Assembly (NCBI GenBank): GCA_032622095.1
Contig: CP136063.1
Coordinates: 71,773,980 to 71,837,979 of the forward strand
DNA from: Siphonodentalium dalli
Lineage: Eukaryota; Mollusca; Scaphopoda; Gadilida; Siphonodentaliidae
Reading direction: 5' to 3'
DNA: 64,000 bases
A model generated the notes under the pieces. That model saw only the letters and a list, made by a program, of their open reading frames with translations, was not told where the DNA came from and searched no databases. Shown piece by piece: positions 10,898-23,153 of the stretch. Position numbers and translations under genes: made by a program. Position 1 is the stretch's first letter, and each line of letters begins with the position of its first letter.

Positions 10898-11550
10898 TTA
10901 ATGGCCTTTGCTGGTAGGGCATTCGTTGTCGTTTGTTCTTGTGCATATATTTACGGCATGCTCCGCGAGTGAATTTACTGCAGGATTTTTACCACGGATG
11001 AATTGCTCCATGTCAACTTTCTTCTGTTTACCTTTACTGATAAGGGTCCCCCGGTCTTCATGTTTCTTAAATTTCATATTTCGCTGTTTTAGCGCCCATA
11101 AATAATTTATCGAGCCTAGTTATTTTTACAACGAAGTTTCAGCCGATTGACATGTATTCCAGTCGGGTTTGCACCAAACCGGATAGATAATACTGTGGAC
11201 ACTTTCGGCATTTATGGGCGCCGCCACCTTGGTTCTCGCAATCTCTCGTTTCGCGTCATGTCATATTGCCTTTCATGGCTCATTAGTGACCTCAAAGGTG
11301 GAATTCTGGATAGATGCTTTGGTAATGTATTCTTGGGCTATTTATAACTCCCAATGTATGATGGAATTTCTGTTTATTAACCTACTCTGCGTTTGACTAA
11401 TGTAACCACAGGTCATACGAATTTGTTCTCGAGTATAGGTGCTTCTGCGTTCACTATGCCATACAATGTTTGTGAAAATGTGCATGTTATAGAGACTTAC
11501 AAGAACACAAATCTCATAATGTTTTCTGTATGCAGCTATAAGCCGCTATT
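10898..11550 (-). pseudogene. decayed protein-coding sequence, family not recognised
   Basis: One minus-strand frame reads as protein-like sequence for about 210 codons with only a few internal stops. Its last 73 codons (11119-10898) are fully open and end at TAA. Visible pieces include KREIARTKVAAPINAESVHS, ISKGKQKKVDMEQFIRGKN and NSLAEHAVNICTRTND. Two of the internal stops are TGA and could be decayed CGA (Arg) codons. The composition is hydrophilic and basic. I do not recognise the family. A transposon-derived ORF or a retired host gene are both possible. The plus-strand open frames in the same place are its complement and look hydrophobic, as complements of polar coding sequence do. Confidence 0.4.
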
Positions 11551-14129
11551 CCGCTCATTTTAGTAGTGATGGGATATTTCAGGAACATCCAGACATTATT
11601 TTCGTATTTTCATTTATTTACGCCAGGCTTGCGACGTTTCGTACACTTCCTGGGCTGTTTTGATTATATGGTTTCGTCAATTTTTCATTTTTTTTTACAT
11701 TTGACAATTTTTTATATTGACATGATGTTTGCTCTTTGCATTCAGAATATTTACTACTAACCTTTCCAAAGGTATAACAATTACTGTAGCCAATTGCTTT
11801 TTATTGTTGACCATAGGGTGGTTCATCAGAAAATTTGGCAATATTTTGGTACATAAAACCACATTTTCTGGTGAGGCGTTCAACATATCGAGATACATAT
11901 ATACTGTTCTATCTTCAGTGTAACATCACTGGGTGACAGCTAAAGATATTTCAAAAAATCTTCCGGTTTTGAATAGGACATCAGCTTCTCTTCATCGCGA
12001 ATATCTCATCTCGGCCATGTCTGCTCATCCCCTGGGGCACTTTGCCTCATCTCCAAGACGGTGTTTTATGTCGTTTTGCAGACAATTCCTGAAAATGGGG
12101 CAACTAAATGGACTGTATCCTTTTCTCTACACAATTAATCTGACTGGAGATTTCTGATTCCAGTACAGGGTTACATATCCTTCCATGACGGATTATGGAC
12201 CTGTTCGGTATGTGAAACTGATAAGTTATATAGTACTCCGTCGTTAGGCAAACCTGGGAAATATCGCATAATACTCACATCACTGCAGATTTCAATTATA
12301 TCGACCATACAACTCTATCGAAATCATCGTCTGCACTACGCTCCATTGACTTTGTTTATTCCCTGTAATAATATTTGACAAAATGTGACTGCAGAACCGA
12401 CGCCAGTCTTGCAGTGACTGTGAATCGTGGATATAGATGAGCGAAGGGTTTTATGGCCATTTGGCCAGGATAACTACTCACAGCCTATAATAGAGTATTA
12501 TGTGTGCACCAATAATGGTTCTTATAGGACTTAAATAGTGTATGGTCAGAAATGTATTACATATTCGTCCCATTTGAAGAAAATGGCTAAATCAACTTTA
12601 ATAATTAAATAGCACCGAGCAGTTGCATTGACCTTTATTGATGAATGAATATTTTTCCTCCAAATTTTAGTGCAATAGTTTTTGACAGGAAAGTAAGTGG
12701 GATATGTTCTAGACGACGTTCCTGACGTTGGTGTTTGCCACACCCTATGAGGATGTGGTCCAAGTTCTACTTTGTGTCAAAACTTCGGATTGCTTGGTAG
12801 TGATGGGTCAACTGGAATGATGCATGTTGATGCATGATCATGCCAGCTAGTTTTCCTCCACTTTGGACAGGTGACATTGTTTTATTTAACTGCACAAATG
12901 TCGTCAGCAATTGTCACTATTTACATCTGGATTCGGAATCAACATACATGATTTCGCCATCGTGAGTCATTGCATTTAATTCATATACCAGGTTGATGAT
13001 GTGTGCTGTTAATTTGGATTACGAATAACTACTTCGAGCAAGACTATTCTCCATTTCTATTTGACCACCCTACCTATCTAAACAAAATATACCTTTACCG
13101 TGTCGTTTAGGCCCACGCACAGCGCCATCCTCCTTTATCTTGGATTTATTATTTTCTTGGACAGTATCATGACACTGTCAGTCAGATGTTGCTGATGATC
13201 CACATGCTGGACCTTTATCGGTACCTAATTTCGGTTCGATTTGGATGACAGCTTGTTTTATATTATTCCCTTGCATACAGTCCCACAAAGCCACGCCACT
13301 TGTTTCCCGATTCTTAGAGCAAGTGAATTTTTTTTCTTTCGCTACCCAACTGTACTCCGAGCAAAAAAGTTATATTGCCTGGTTCCTACGCTTAGGCCAG
13401 TCACAATTCGTATTCATACAGCCAATAAAAGGCTTTCTGCCACCACAATAATGATTATTTCGCTGAATACTTGGTCCGATATACGTGTCTATATTATCTG
13501 GCTTGTTTCTTATGCTTAGGCCGAGCCTATATTGTTTTCATACGCTTAGGGCATTGGTTTTCCTACATTTAGGGCCAGTTTGTTGTCACCCAAATAATTT
13601 GTCTATGCCATCTACTTGGTCTGATAACTATATATGGCAAGTCTCTTTTCAAGAACAATTATATTATGTACACGTTTTCTTTCTGATGATTTCCCAATCA
13701 CGAAGTAACGTGGATTAGCTGGATTTTGAACTGACATCGGATCGAACGGGTAGATTATAATATACTTTGGTGTGCTTTGCATGTGATTATGGATCGCGTC
13801 AATAATTCTATCTTCTCCTTCCACAGCCCAATGGCACATTTTCATTGGATGATCCGATAGTTCCCAGTGTTCATGTTCTTCCATTTATATGGACTTGTCC
13901 GGGTTATTTCTTACCATTATGAAATACCTGATTTTGCCCCTCCTTCCCAGTGCAACCATCCAATAATATCTCGTCTGGTACACAGGGACCAATTTAAATA
14001 ATACTAAATTCATATACAATACAAAATATACATAATATTCTATCATAAAACTCGAGGGACTTATTATATTACTGTCGCCTGTGGTAGTAGTCATCCACTT
14101 TGGCGGGGTCCCTCCTGTCTCGCTGACTT
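11551..14129. other. gene-free or heavily decayed stretch
   Basis: No supported exon. Minus-strand frames at 12743-12546, 13884-13612 and 14133-13885 have protein-like segments without known motifs or splice borders, and may be further pieces of degraded ORFs. A loose repeat of TACGCTTAGG-like words occurs at about 13388, 13511, 13540 and 13565. Confidence 0.3.
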
Positions 14130-14400
14130 TCATTCCGTACTCGTAGGCTTCGTTAGGGATGGACTAGTCGCCACATGCACTTCGCTTGAGTGGGTGTGGT
14201 GGCACTTAGCCTCACAGCTTGAGCCGCCTGCTTCTGCTCTACCCTTCGCTTGATCGAGGGAAGACAACCCTTCCACAACCTTATGTTTCGCTGTCCCTCC
14301 TCGGGGTGGATGGGGCCACTCTTTAGTGCGTGTCAAGGACATATGGTCTGGGGACCTGGTGCAATCATTCGGCATGGAAACCCCCGGTCAATTTCTTACT
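14130..14400. repeat. GC-rich island, possibly the end of a mobile element
   Basis: This 270-bp block is markedly GC-richer than its surroundings and has sharp edges. Its minus-strand open frame has low complexity and no domain. Such islands in AT-rich invertebrate DNA are often 5' parts of SINEs or LINEs, but no tRNA-like A or B box was identified. Confidence 0.3.
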
Positions 14401-14659
14401 CTGTCTGCCCCTCTCGCATGTTTTGAGGTGGGATCGTCTTTGGCGCTTGGATTGTACCAAAAAAGGGGTTTCACCAATAACAAGAAAGCTGAAGGTCCAT
14501 AAACATGTTTTTGACTACCTGAAAATATTTTTAGCCAAAAATGATTATTGAATTTGGCATGCAGCGCAAATATTGATGTCACCACCCCCCCCCCCCCCCG
14601 CCACAAACAACATAAAAAGCGAAAATGCACTAGGAAGCTACATTTGATTGACACCTGGA

Positions 14660-14795
14660 ATATCGTTTGAACATTTACACCCACAGTAGAAATGTATACC
14701 CACAGTAGGAAGCTGTATGCCCACAGTAGGGTGTAAATATGAAATTTACAAAATAGGTGTTATACATACAATATCACAAGCAATTATGGTATAAT
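14660..14795. repeat. CCCACAGTAGGAAGCTG repeat, copy 1
   Basis: Three tandem CCCACAGTAG words (14682, 14701, 14720) lead into GGGTGTAAATATGAAATTTACAAAATAGGTGTTATACA. The same block occurs inverted at about 51235-51350, so this is a dispersed repeat. It may be the end of a DNA transposon. Confidence 0.75.
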
Positions 14796-15927
14796 ACATC
14801 TTTAAACGATTATCATCTGATATGTAGTACGAGTATGTGTGTGGTAATGGTAAGATATTTTCAAACAATAAGATACTGAAAACTAATATTGTGCATTGCG
14901 TGTTAGCATAATCCAGTTGTAGAGTGGCGACTGAAGTAATTTGAACAAAATTGTATACCAAGAAACCAGTTTTATTAATAAACTGTACGATATAACATCT
15001 CTTTGATCTGGTGAGATGCGGTGCTAATATATTGAAAATACGAGTGTTACTTTATAATAAGCATGGCGACATATGTGTAGTATTTATTATCACGGAGATC
15101 GTTGTACATTCCAGAAAAGTAACTGGTATTTATAATGCAAGGGTTCAGTTTCTGCGTTACATTCAATACTTCATCATCACGCCGAATGAAACTACCATGC
15201 TCTGTGTGGCAAAACATTACTCTGTGTGTCGAATTCCCGAAATTATAATTTTTAGTCCGACAGTTGGATGTTGGATAAGTAGAAAGCCCAAACATTAAAG
15301 ACGTAAATCATTCGGGATTTGACTTCGTTTCAGTGACCAAGAAATCCTTCAGAAGGATCTGTTTTAATGAACTGTGCACCCCTCAAGATATTGAACAACA
15401 CATCTATACATTACCAATACGTATTACCACTCCTATATTTGAAATGTATGTCCGTACTGGGATATGGAATATATATACAACATTTTTTACTTCATTCAAC
15501 TTTTCCGTTTCTGAAACAAGGACGGGTCAGTATGCGCGGGTATACACATTATGGTGAACAAAGAATTCCTAAGATACACAATTCGTACCAAGGACAATAT
15601 GGACACTACCAATTATTGTTATTGGCCACGTTTTGTGGTCACCAGCAAAAAGGTACACGCCGTTATCATAAATCATCGTTGATTGTTGTCAGTCAGACAT
15701 GACGGAGCACGAGCATGGCACATTTGCAGTTTGCAGTGCAATTTTACCAGCGTATGAACGTACCCTCATGTACCAAACGACCGGCTCAGTCGGTTATTCG
15801 TAGTAAATATCTGAAAGTAACTATTTGATCGACAGTTGTGAGAAGGTCGCATTCTACCGACAGAGAACAATTGATAATTGAGATATCACGCGATTATTCG
15901 ATTGTTGTTAGATCCTCTTGCCTATGA
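14796..15927. other. gene-free stretch
   Basis: Open frames at 15011-15298, 15333-15557 and 15367-15702 overlap one another, lack domains and lack flanking splice signals of coding quality. Nothing else recognised. Confidence 0.35.
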
Positions 15928-18141
15928 TATGCCTTATTTCTCTATATAGTCTGGTCGATAAAAGGTTTGACCTAGAATAAGTTTGGACTAAGTTGGTTTT
16001 TATTCCATTTTGAAGAGGAATTTATCACATAATTTGGCCATAAAAGCAGTTTCATAATTATCGGTAATAGACACGTTTAATATCAGCGCGTGCGATGACG
16101 TCACGGCGTTCTTCAAATAACTTGCGATCGCTGTAGTTTATGATTGTTGTTTTCGATGAATATTTCGCGTTGCTTCGGGTTTATTTGATCATGTGATAAA
16201 AGGTATCTCACACTCGTCCTATTTTATACGTAATTTATCAACCTCGTCCTCTAAATTCTATTTGAGCCTCGGTAAACCTCGGCTCAAATCGAATTTAGTG
16301 AATTCGGTTGATAAATTCCGTATAAAATAGTAACTCATGTGAGATCCTCTATATATCCTATAAAACATATCCAAAATACGCCTAAAACCCGTTTTGATCA
16401 AACTATTTAACAGAGATTGTTTTAAATGCACATTTTTCGACCTTGTGAATATCCCTCATCGGCGACACCAGAACGCATTAATCCTCCATCCGATATATAC
16501 CAGTTTGTGTAAAATTATAGTATAGGGGCGAATAGAGTGACAAGGACAGACAATAATGCAACCACGGCGATGAGATGGCTGTCAAAATGGCCGCAACTCC
16601 AATCCATGCTACGACGAAAGCAACATATTGGATAACCACCTATAAGCGAAAATACATATTGGTAATTTACAAGTATGTTGTTATATATCTTTAAAGGTAC
16701 ACATATAATTAAAACAGATATATCTGAAAGATTTATCGATCACTGCAACGCACGTTAACCCAATGATTTACGTTCGGGTTTTCTGCTTAGAATTATGCAT
16801 CCAAGAGTCGGGCCAAAAACAGTTATTTCGGCATGCAACATACGAAGCAATCGCCGCTTTACAACGGGAATATGTACCACTCAATGCACACTATTAGTTT
16901 TCATTATCTTGTTGTTTGAAATCATATTACCATTGCCACCCAGATACGTGCGCTAAATATCAGGTCATCAGCGTTTAAAGTTATTAGTTCTGCGTTTAAC
17001 ATTCACTCAATGTTGCTATTTATGGTTTTGTGTGCAGCAGATATATGTAACATTAGGGAGAATGGATAAACACGGTGATGCGGTTGCAGAAAAGGTAGTA
17101 CGTTTCACGTATATGTGGCCTTAGTGCATTTAAGAACATATAATTTCAAGGTATAAAGACAGTCTCTGCCACAGAGTATGTAGGCAAATTTTGTTATGTT
17201 GAACAATTATTGAAGATAGTCTATTGTACTTTGATAAATTGCGCTCATGGTATACCACCATGTATTTGTGTGATAAAAACGAAATATTCATGTTTAATAA
17301 CTTGACCGGAGGCAACTATGATTACTAGTTTGAGACACAGACAATATGATCTACACAATTTACCTAGTACCATATGAATACTCTCATACTGTTATATAAT
17401 AGTGAATTTTGATAGATTTGGTGTTGTAGATTTAAAATAAATTTATTATCGGTCAAATTCGTGAGACTGTTTTCATTACATACATTTCTGATTCTAGAAA
17501 AGGTCACATAATCAATACATCCCTATTAAATCACATTTAACTGTTTAATTACACATATATTACACGAGTCAAAATAAACAGTACAGATAAAACAGCATTA
17601 TTCTTCTGTTTCTTGGCGCTCAAAAAGTCCATATTTAATCGTTGTATGAGACCTGGCTTTCGTTTGCTCTCTCGCGATATACATTAGAGATAATTCTTAT
17701 ATCTATTATTAAAAACTCCCCTTATACTCTGATTTCATTCTTCCTCGTATAATTCGAGGGTCTGTTCCTTTTTGTATGACTAGCTATTCAATTGTCCACA
17801 AATTGTAAATTTCATTCGATTTTGTCCATTTTGGCGGCCATATTGGGACAGACATTCTACCGATATGGTTTACGACTAAGCATTGTTTGTGTGTATTTTA
17901 TTTTATTACTAATTTGGTATTAATTGGCGCACCTACCACCGAAATTCAGAATTTATCGATACCAATTGCCGCCATGGACGCCATCTTGGATTACAGAAAA
18001 TGCTCAAAGCGGAATTTAGCGGATTTTGGATATGTTATAGAGGATATATTCCTCTTCAAACTGGAATAGAAACCAACTTAGTCCAAATTTATTCTAGGTT
18101 AACCCTAAAATGTTAGTTTATCGACCAGACTAATATGGCAT
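15928..18141. mobile_element. 2.2-kb non-autonomous DNA transposon with long inverted ends
   Basis: Left end 15928-16022 and right end 18045-18141 are inverted copies. Key shared words are AGTCTGGTCGATAAA, CCTAGAATAA and TTTGGACTAAGTTGGTTT, then TTTGAAGAGGAAT. The left arm then resumes at about 16344 (TCTATATATCC ... ACATATCCAAAAT), matching the right arm at about 18015-18050, so roughly 320 bp (16023-16343) were inserted into the left arm. The interior (16440-17880) has no transposase. Target duplication was not resolved. Confidence 0.7.
16197..16348. repeat. foldback element inside the left arm of the 2.2-kb transposon
   Basis: Arms pair through TCACAC or ATGTGAGA at the ends, CTATTTTATACG..ATTTATCAACC and TTTGAGCC, with the centre near GCCTCGGTAAACCTCGGC. 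Mismatches are scattered. It belongs to the roughly 320-bp insertion that interrupts the transposon end. Confidence 0.7.
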
Positions 18142-18234
18142 GAATTCGTATGTTACGATGAGATGTGTGAGTGTATATATACCATGTGCATGGTAATTAA
18201 GTACAATATTATACAGTGGCGGCAGTAATGCGTT

Positions 18235-18300
18235 TAATCTTTCTCATCTGTCGTCGTCGTCGTCATCATCAAACCATCATTCTCATAATCATCATTATAT
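18235..18300. repeat. GTC/ATC trinucleotide microsatellite
   Basis: Imperfect run of (GTC)n followed by (ATC)n-like words. No coding significance is visible. Confidence 0.7.
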
Positions 18301-19137
18301 CTATATCATTATCACGTCGTCCGCGTTAATGTTTACATATATACGAGTTAGTCGTTCAAACAATATTTAGTCAATTATTCATCTTGTTCATGTGTGTCAT
18401 ATATAATACCAACAACAGCAGCAATAACAACATAGTAATCTTAGCTATATATCATAAAAACAACAACAGCACTAGCTTTTATAATACTTATTTCTGAGTT
18501 TGAATGCTAACTTTAAGTACAAGCAAACATTTCTCAGTTCCAATTGACAAGATTTCATTAGGAGTTCTTAGAACTTAATCTTAGAAGGTGTCTGACAATA
18601 GTGTTTCGGTATGTATTTGGTTCGCAAGTGATTCAGGTTAGAGCATATCATAGTGAAGTGGTATTCATCACACTTTTTATATTATCTATCCACAAATCAA
18701 GTCATTACATGTATATAAAATCGTTATATGTTGACTGAGGGTATTAGTAAATAGTGTTTAAACCAAGATATCGAGCATATTTTAATAAAAAAAAACTTCT
18801 ACAAGCGAGAAGCGCTGACACATGTAATTTGAATTGAAATCACTGGTTAGTTTGAGTACGTGATTCCATCTGTCCGAATAGACTCAATAGAGTTATCAAT
18901 CGACTGGTCATCGAATTACCACAAATGCTCACTAATTAGATTCAGGTTTAAATAGTCCTTCGAGGTAGGTTTAAACCCGGTGTAAATTCGGATGTTTAAA
19001 CTTTAGATGACGAATCGGCCGTATTTGTCGTTTCTGTATATAGTATAGTCCAGAATAATTTGCACTTAGCGCTTGCCATACACATTTGTTACTTGGATCA
19101 TCCTCAACGTTATTGGCCGAAAACGTCAGGATGCAAT
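18301..19137. other. probable 3' UTR and downstream of the iGluR gene
   Basis: This lies directly 3' of the receptor stop codon on the minus strand. No coding exon was recognised. Several TTTATT or TTTAAT words on the plus strand could be poly(A) signals for the minus-strand transcript, but the cleavage site cannot be chosen from sequence alone. Confidence 0.4.
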
Positions 19138-19474
19138 TCAGAGCCTTGTTGTTTTGTCAGAATCGACCAAGTGTAATTCCCTGTCTGTTATACTGGCTCT
19201 AATCTCAGTTTCGGTTTGTATATTATAATCCACATGTCTTCTTGTCAGATTAGAGCAAATGGTCCCGATGCGCCGCCTCAAAGCTATTTCAAGCATCAAG
19301 CACACGGCTGCGACAATGGCTGTTCCACCGAATATTATAAATGGTCCAGCCACGTTGTTCATCCCTAAGGTCGTAGCCCCACTGGTTGTTTCTCCTCTGA
19401 TACAAGTTTCTGTCGAAGGGATCCACTTTTTCACCCAATGCCGTATTAACCCAGCCTCTTGCATAGATAATATG
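19138..19474 (-). CDS. iGluR last exon: end of S2, M4 and cytoplasmic tail
   Basis: The acceptor TTTCAG (19480-19475) is followed by one base that completes a codon begun in the exon ending at 30878 (AA+C = Asn), then ILSMQEAGLIRHWVKKWIP, the conserved helix at the end of S2. A Cys in STETCIRG matches the second Cys of the S2 disulfide found across iGluRs. TTLGMNNVAGPFIIFGG and the following hydrophobic stretch to MLEIALRRR form membrane segment M4. The tail is about 43 residues (to SDKTTRL) and ends at the stop at 19138-19140. The tail shows no obvious PDZ ligand of the AMPA or kainate kind. The intron before it is 11.4 kb and holds the Helitron array and other elements. Confidence 0.93.
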
Positions 19475-19654
19475 CTGAAACATGTATTGGTACAATCAAC
19501 GGGATATACAGGTCTCGAATACTACATGTAGCTCATTTCAAGAACTATACATGCTATCATATATTTGCATGCATAAACAGATCGACATATATTATACAAG
19601 CCACACAGTAGACATATGGGCCGGAGTTTCATCTCTTTGTTTAAATCGGTATTC

Positions 19655-19722
19655 GGTAGCTAAACCTTAATTTAAACCAGAGGAAACAGGTAGCTAAACC
19701 TTAATTTAAACCAGAGGAAACG
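19655..19722. repeat. 34-bp tandem duplication
   Basis: Two adjacent, essentially identical copies of a 34-bp unit starting GGTAGCTAAACCTTAATT. It lies just upstream of the last iGluR exon, inside the preceding intron. Confidence 0.9.
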
Positions 19723-20899
19723 GGTCTAAACTGACGAACTCGTCATTTCTGGTTTAAACCAAGCCCAGTCGCAGCCAATTCCAGCAATATTGTTTCTATA
19801 TCGTCGAGCTAAATAATCGTACTGGACTAATGCATTTTATCGACAGCGAAAATAGCTAATTAAAGTGATGTGAAACACCCCGGTAGGGTGATCAAATAGA
19901 AATGGAGAATAGTTATCTTTACAGATATTATATCTAAATTGACAACACACACCGTCATTCGTATATATTAATTAAATACAGTGACTGCATATGGCGAAAT
20001 CGTTTTCATTAGTTTATCGCCGATAGAAGCGTCCCGATTCGAGTAGTAGATATTTACAATTTATCGTTGTTCAGACAATGTTTTCTATGGAGTGGTACGG
20101 TCGATTTTCTTGAGATGTTCGGTGATGTTAGTAGAATGCTACATTCCCTCAGTTGGCATAGCACATGAATATTAACTTATCAGTTTTACGCACCCGAACA
20201 AATACGTAATATGTCTTTAAGAAAACTGGCATATTTTGGTTGGAAATATATAAAGCGAGAAGCGCACATATATGTAAAGTGAATGGAGGTAAGTATTTTG
20301 TCTATTGCGATTATGATTTGTGACGAATCCGTCTTTTCTGAACTGCGATTGACAATGGAGCTTTCCACAGAGGCCACACCCACGGCGGTTGTACCGCCCA
20401 CTTGCAATAAGCCACGCTTACCCGTATGTTATAACAAGCTGAAAGAGTCTCGGTGCGCACTGCTTACATATTGATATTTTAAACATTTTGATTATAAAAA
20501 AAAAGAATTTAAATTTAATTTTTGAACTGCTGACTCAATTTAACATTTAAAAAACAAATGTGTAATTTAAAAAAAATGATAAATTAAATTCAAAAAACAA
20601 ACGCAGTTATGACGTCCGCCATAGTACCCCGAGTCGCCACACCATATTTGGTTGAAATCGGTCCAGGGGTCTGGGAGGAACATAGGGAAGACTCACCCTA
20701 CTATTTTACATATACATAGCTACGCAGTGGAACGAAAATTCTTTTCGACTTTAATTGTGAAAATTATGACAAGTGTCATGCAAAATGAAAATAGTTGTTA
20801 TAACCATGGATAAATTTCCAACATCATGACGCAAATAAAAAGAAATTTCAGTTCATTATGATTTGACAACAGAAAAGTAGTTTGAATATTAGCTAATTT
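19723..20899. other. iGluR intron, nothing coding recognised
   Basis: AT-rich intronic DNA. Open frames at 20186-20407 and 20283-20474 are overlapping shadows of each other and lack domains. Confidence 0.4.
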
Positions 20900-21140
20900 A
20901 ACATTGAATGTACACTGTTAAAACAGAACCGTGAATTTTCACGTGAATTTGCCGGCAATTTGGGGACCGGTTGGACGGTGAATTTTTCAAGTTCTTACCG
21001 TTAAACAATTTACAGTCAATCCGTGAATTTGTTCACGGTCTGTCCGTTCTTGACTTTACAATTGAACCGTAGAATTAAACGGTTATGCCGTTAAAAAATT
21101 TACAGCAAAACAGTGAATGTTCACGGTCTGCCTGTCTTAG
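20900..21140. repeat. degenerate repeat of CCGTGAATTT / TTCACGG words
   Basis: A 230-bp block with repeated direct and inverted variants of GTGAATT(T/G)TTCACGG and CCGTTAAA(C/A)AATTTACAG. The GTGAATTTTCAC and GTTCACGG words give local dyad symmetry. Probably a simple tandem or transposon remnant; no protein. Confidence 0.55.
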
Positions 21141-22448
21141 TCTGTTCATCAGTCTGTTCATGTATTGACTTATGACGTTATGTGGTCATTAATATAGGCG
21201 ATGATTGAAAATAGAAATCTATTCCTTATAATTTCAAATATATTTAGCAATATTGTAAATTCAACTCCGGACAGATACATGTATTATGTGAAATGCATAC
21301 ATGTATGCATCTGGGGGTGGTTTCATACAACCTTAGTAAAGCTGAAAGTGTCTTTGTATGTATTTCATGAGTTATCTAACCTGAAAACGGATTAACTTAC
21401 GAGATAACTTTCTGTGCACATTTAACTTAACTGCAACTATGCTTAATTCTGCAGTCCAATTTCACTGCTAATATACATGTATGTATAGTTTGAGTAAGTT
21501 TAGAGTGTCGATGGAATCCATTAAATAAAACGCTCAGACGGTTATCGAATATAGGATAGAAAACTCTTTGAAAAGAACATACGATGAAAACATCTTTCGC
21601 CATAATAGTAAAATCTAAAAATTATGTAGATAAATAACATTTATCCCACAGGGTTACAGTGAAAGACAACAACTGGAATGCGTTTATAGCTACCTGTTCA
21701 GAAAATCATAATTATTTACAGGAAGCCGATACAATAAATGTAGTAGTAACCAATACAAACAAGTGGGTGACAATTTTTTGAGGCACAATAACCGCCTACA
21801 CAGATGTAAGCCAAAATGGGGAGACGCCAATCGAACGCGTATGTCCCAAAACAAAACAGAAACAGGGAGGGAGGGAGGGTTGTCAACACAAGCGACTGTC
21901 CTCAGCAAATACATTATTGGGAATGTTTAACGCAGTATAACTGCGCGCATCCCCCGGCCAAAGATATAGTTCCCATTATTCTGCTCTTCAAATTATCCCC
22001 GTTCGCCAACTAAATAGCAATACTGCCAAAAATACTTGTACTTTATAATTATTTTTTATTTTCGTCTAAGTACTCCGCAATATCAGTGTATAGCTTACTT
22101 ATTACGCCACCTGTGGTGTATCTAGCTGCTGAGATTTTGATATTGCGTGGTGGACAGGGCGAATGCATTGTGGGGCTTTTATTTATTTATAGAGTTGGAA
22201 ATTCCGTTTATTTAAAAGTCGGAACTACGCGACCAGTAGGCCAAGTCCAGTAAAACGGTTCGTTATAGGTGCTGGTTGTTATTGTTATTTTAACGGAATT
22301 CTGAGTTGGTCATTCGCGAAACCAATATATTTTATATTCTATAATTAAAACCGTGGGTATATAATATATGATCCTCTTTATGGATATTGTAGGAAGGTAA
22401 ATTTAGCTAAAGCGGTGGGATATCTTGCAAGACAACACATTTCGGTTT
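21141..22448. other. iGluR intron, nothing coding recognised
   Basis: Contains a short (GGGA)n run at about 21868-21881 and otherwise AT-rich unique-looking sequence. Open frames here are short and featureless. Confidence 0.4.
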
Positions 22449-23153
22449 GCGCTATAACTGCTCAATGTTTTAAGGTGTTACACAACGTGTGATAAAAAGA
22501 GTTCTATCTGGAATATTCACACAATTTTTTCAGAGAACATGCATAGAGTAAACATAGTCCTATCGGACTATCGTAAAGTAGTTCCGTTTAATTCGGGATT
22601 AATTAACCCTCAGACTGCCGAAACTGCCGACAATAAATTCGCTTGTTTGTGTCCCCCGAAAATCAAACTTGCCTGTTTAGAGGTCCGATTTTCGTGGCTA
22701 ATGGTGATAGAATCACAATTTTTCAGTCAAGTTCATGGATAAATTACATTACACTTAATCGGCTTATGTCCGCGGCCATAAACCTGCGTTTTGATAACAA
22801 TTTATTTGAGACAAACTGTTGCGCGGGTATCAGTCGGCGCTTATCGGTTGAAGTTATTATGATCGTGCAGCCTGCACGTGCAACAAGTGTTCAAATACAA
22901 CAGAAAAAAAAATACTATGTCAAATAAATAACGTGATCAATGGACAGACACGTTTCATTTCCGTGGGACACGAAAAAGCGAATTTAATGTCGTCAGTTTC
23001 GGCAGTCTGAGGGTTTTAATTAATCTCCTTTACGATATCCCGATAGGACTATGTTTACTCTATGTTCTCTGAAAAAAAATGGTGTTAATATTCCCGATAG
23101 AACTATTTTTATCAGACGTTTTGTAACACATTAAAACATTGAGCAGTTAGCGC
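22449..23153. mobile_element. 0.7-kb element with ~200-bp inverted arms
   Basis: The left arm starts GCGCTATAACTGCTCAATG at 22449 and the right arm ends CATTGAGCAGTTAGCGC at 23153. Pairing continues for about 200 bp through AGTTCTATC, TTTTTTCAGAGAACATG, ATAGAGTAAACATAGTCC, CCTCAGACTGCCGAAACTG and AAATTCGCTT. The unpaired centre is about 270 bp and has no transposase. This is a non-autonomous DNA transposon or large foldback. Target duplication was not resolved. Confidence 0.8.

Noticed and set aside
12546-14133. Second decayed gene
   Set aside because: Several minus-strand stretches look protein-like but change frame often and lack any motif or splice border, so they are mentioned only as possible debris.
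19259-19531. 90-codon plus-strand frame
   Set aside because: Complement of the iGluR M4 exon.
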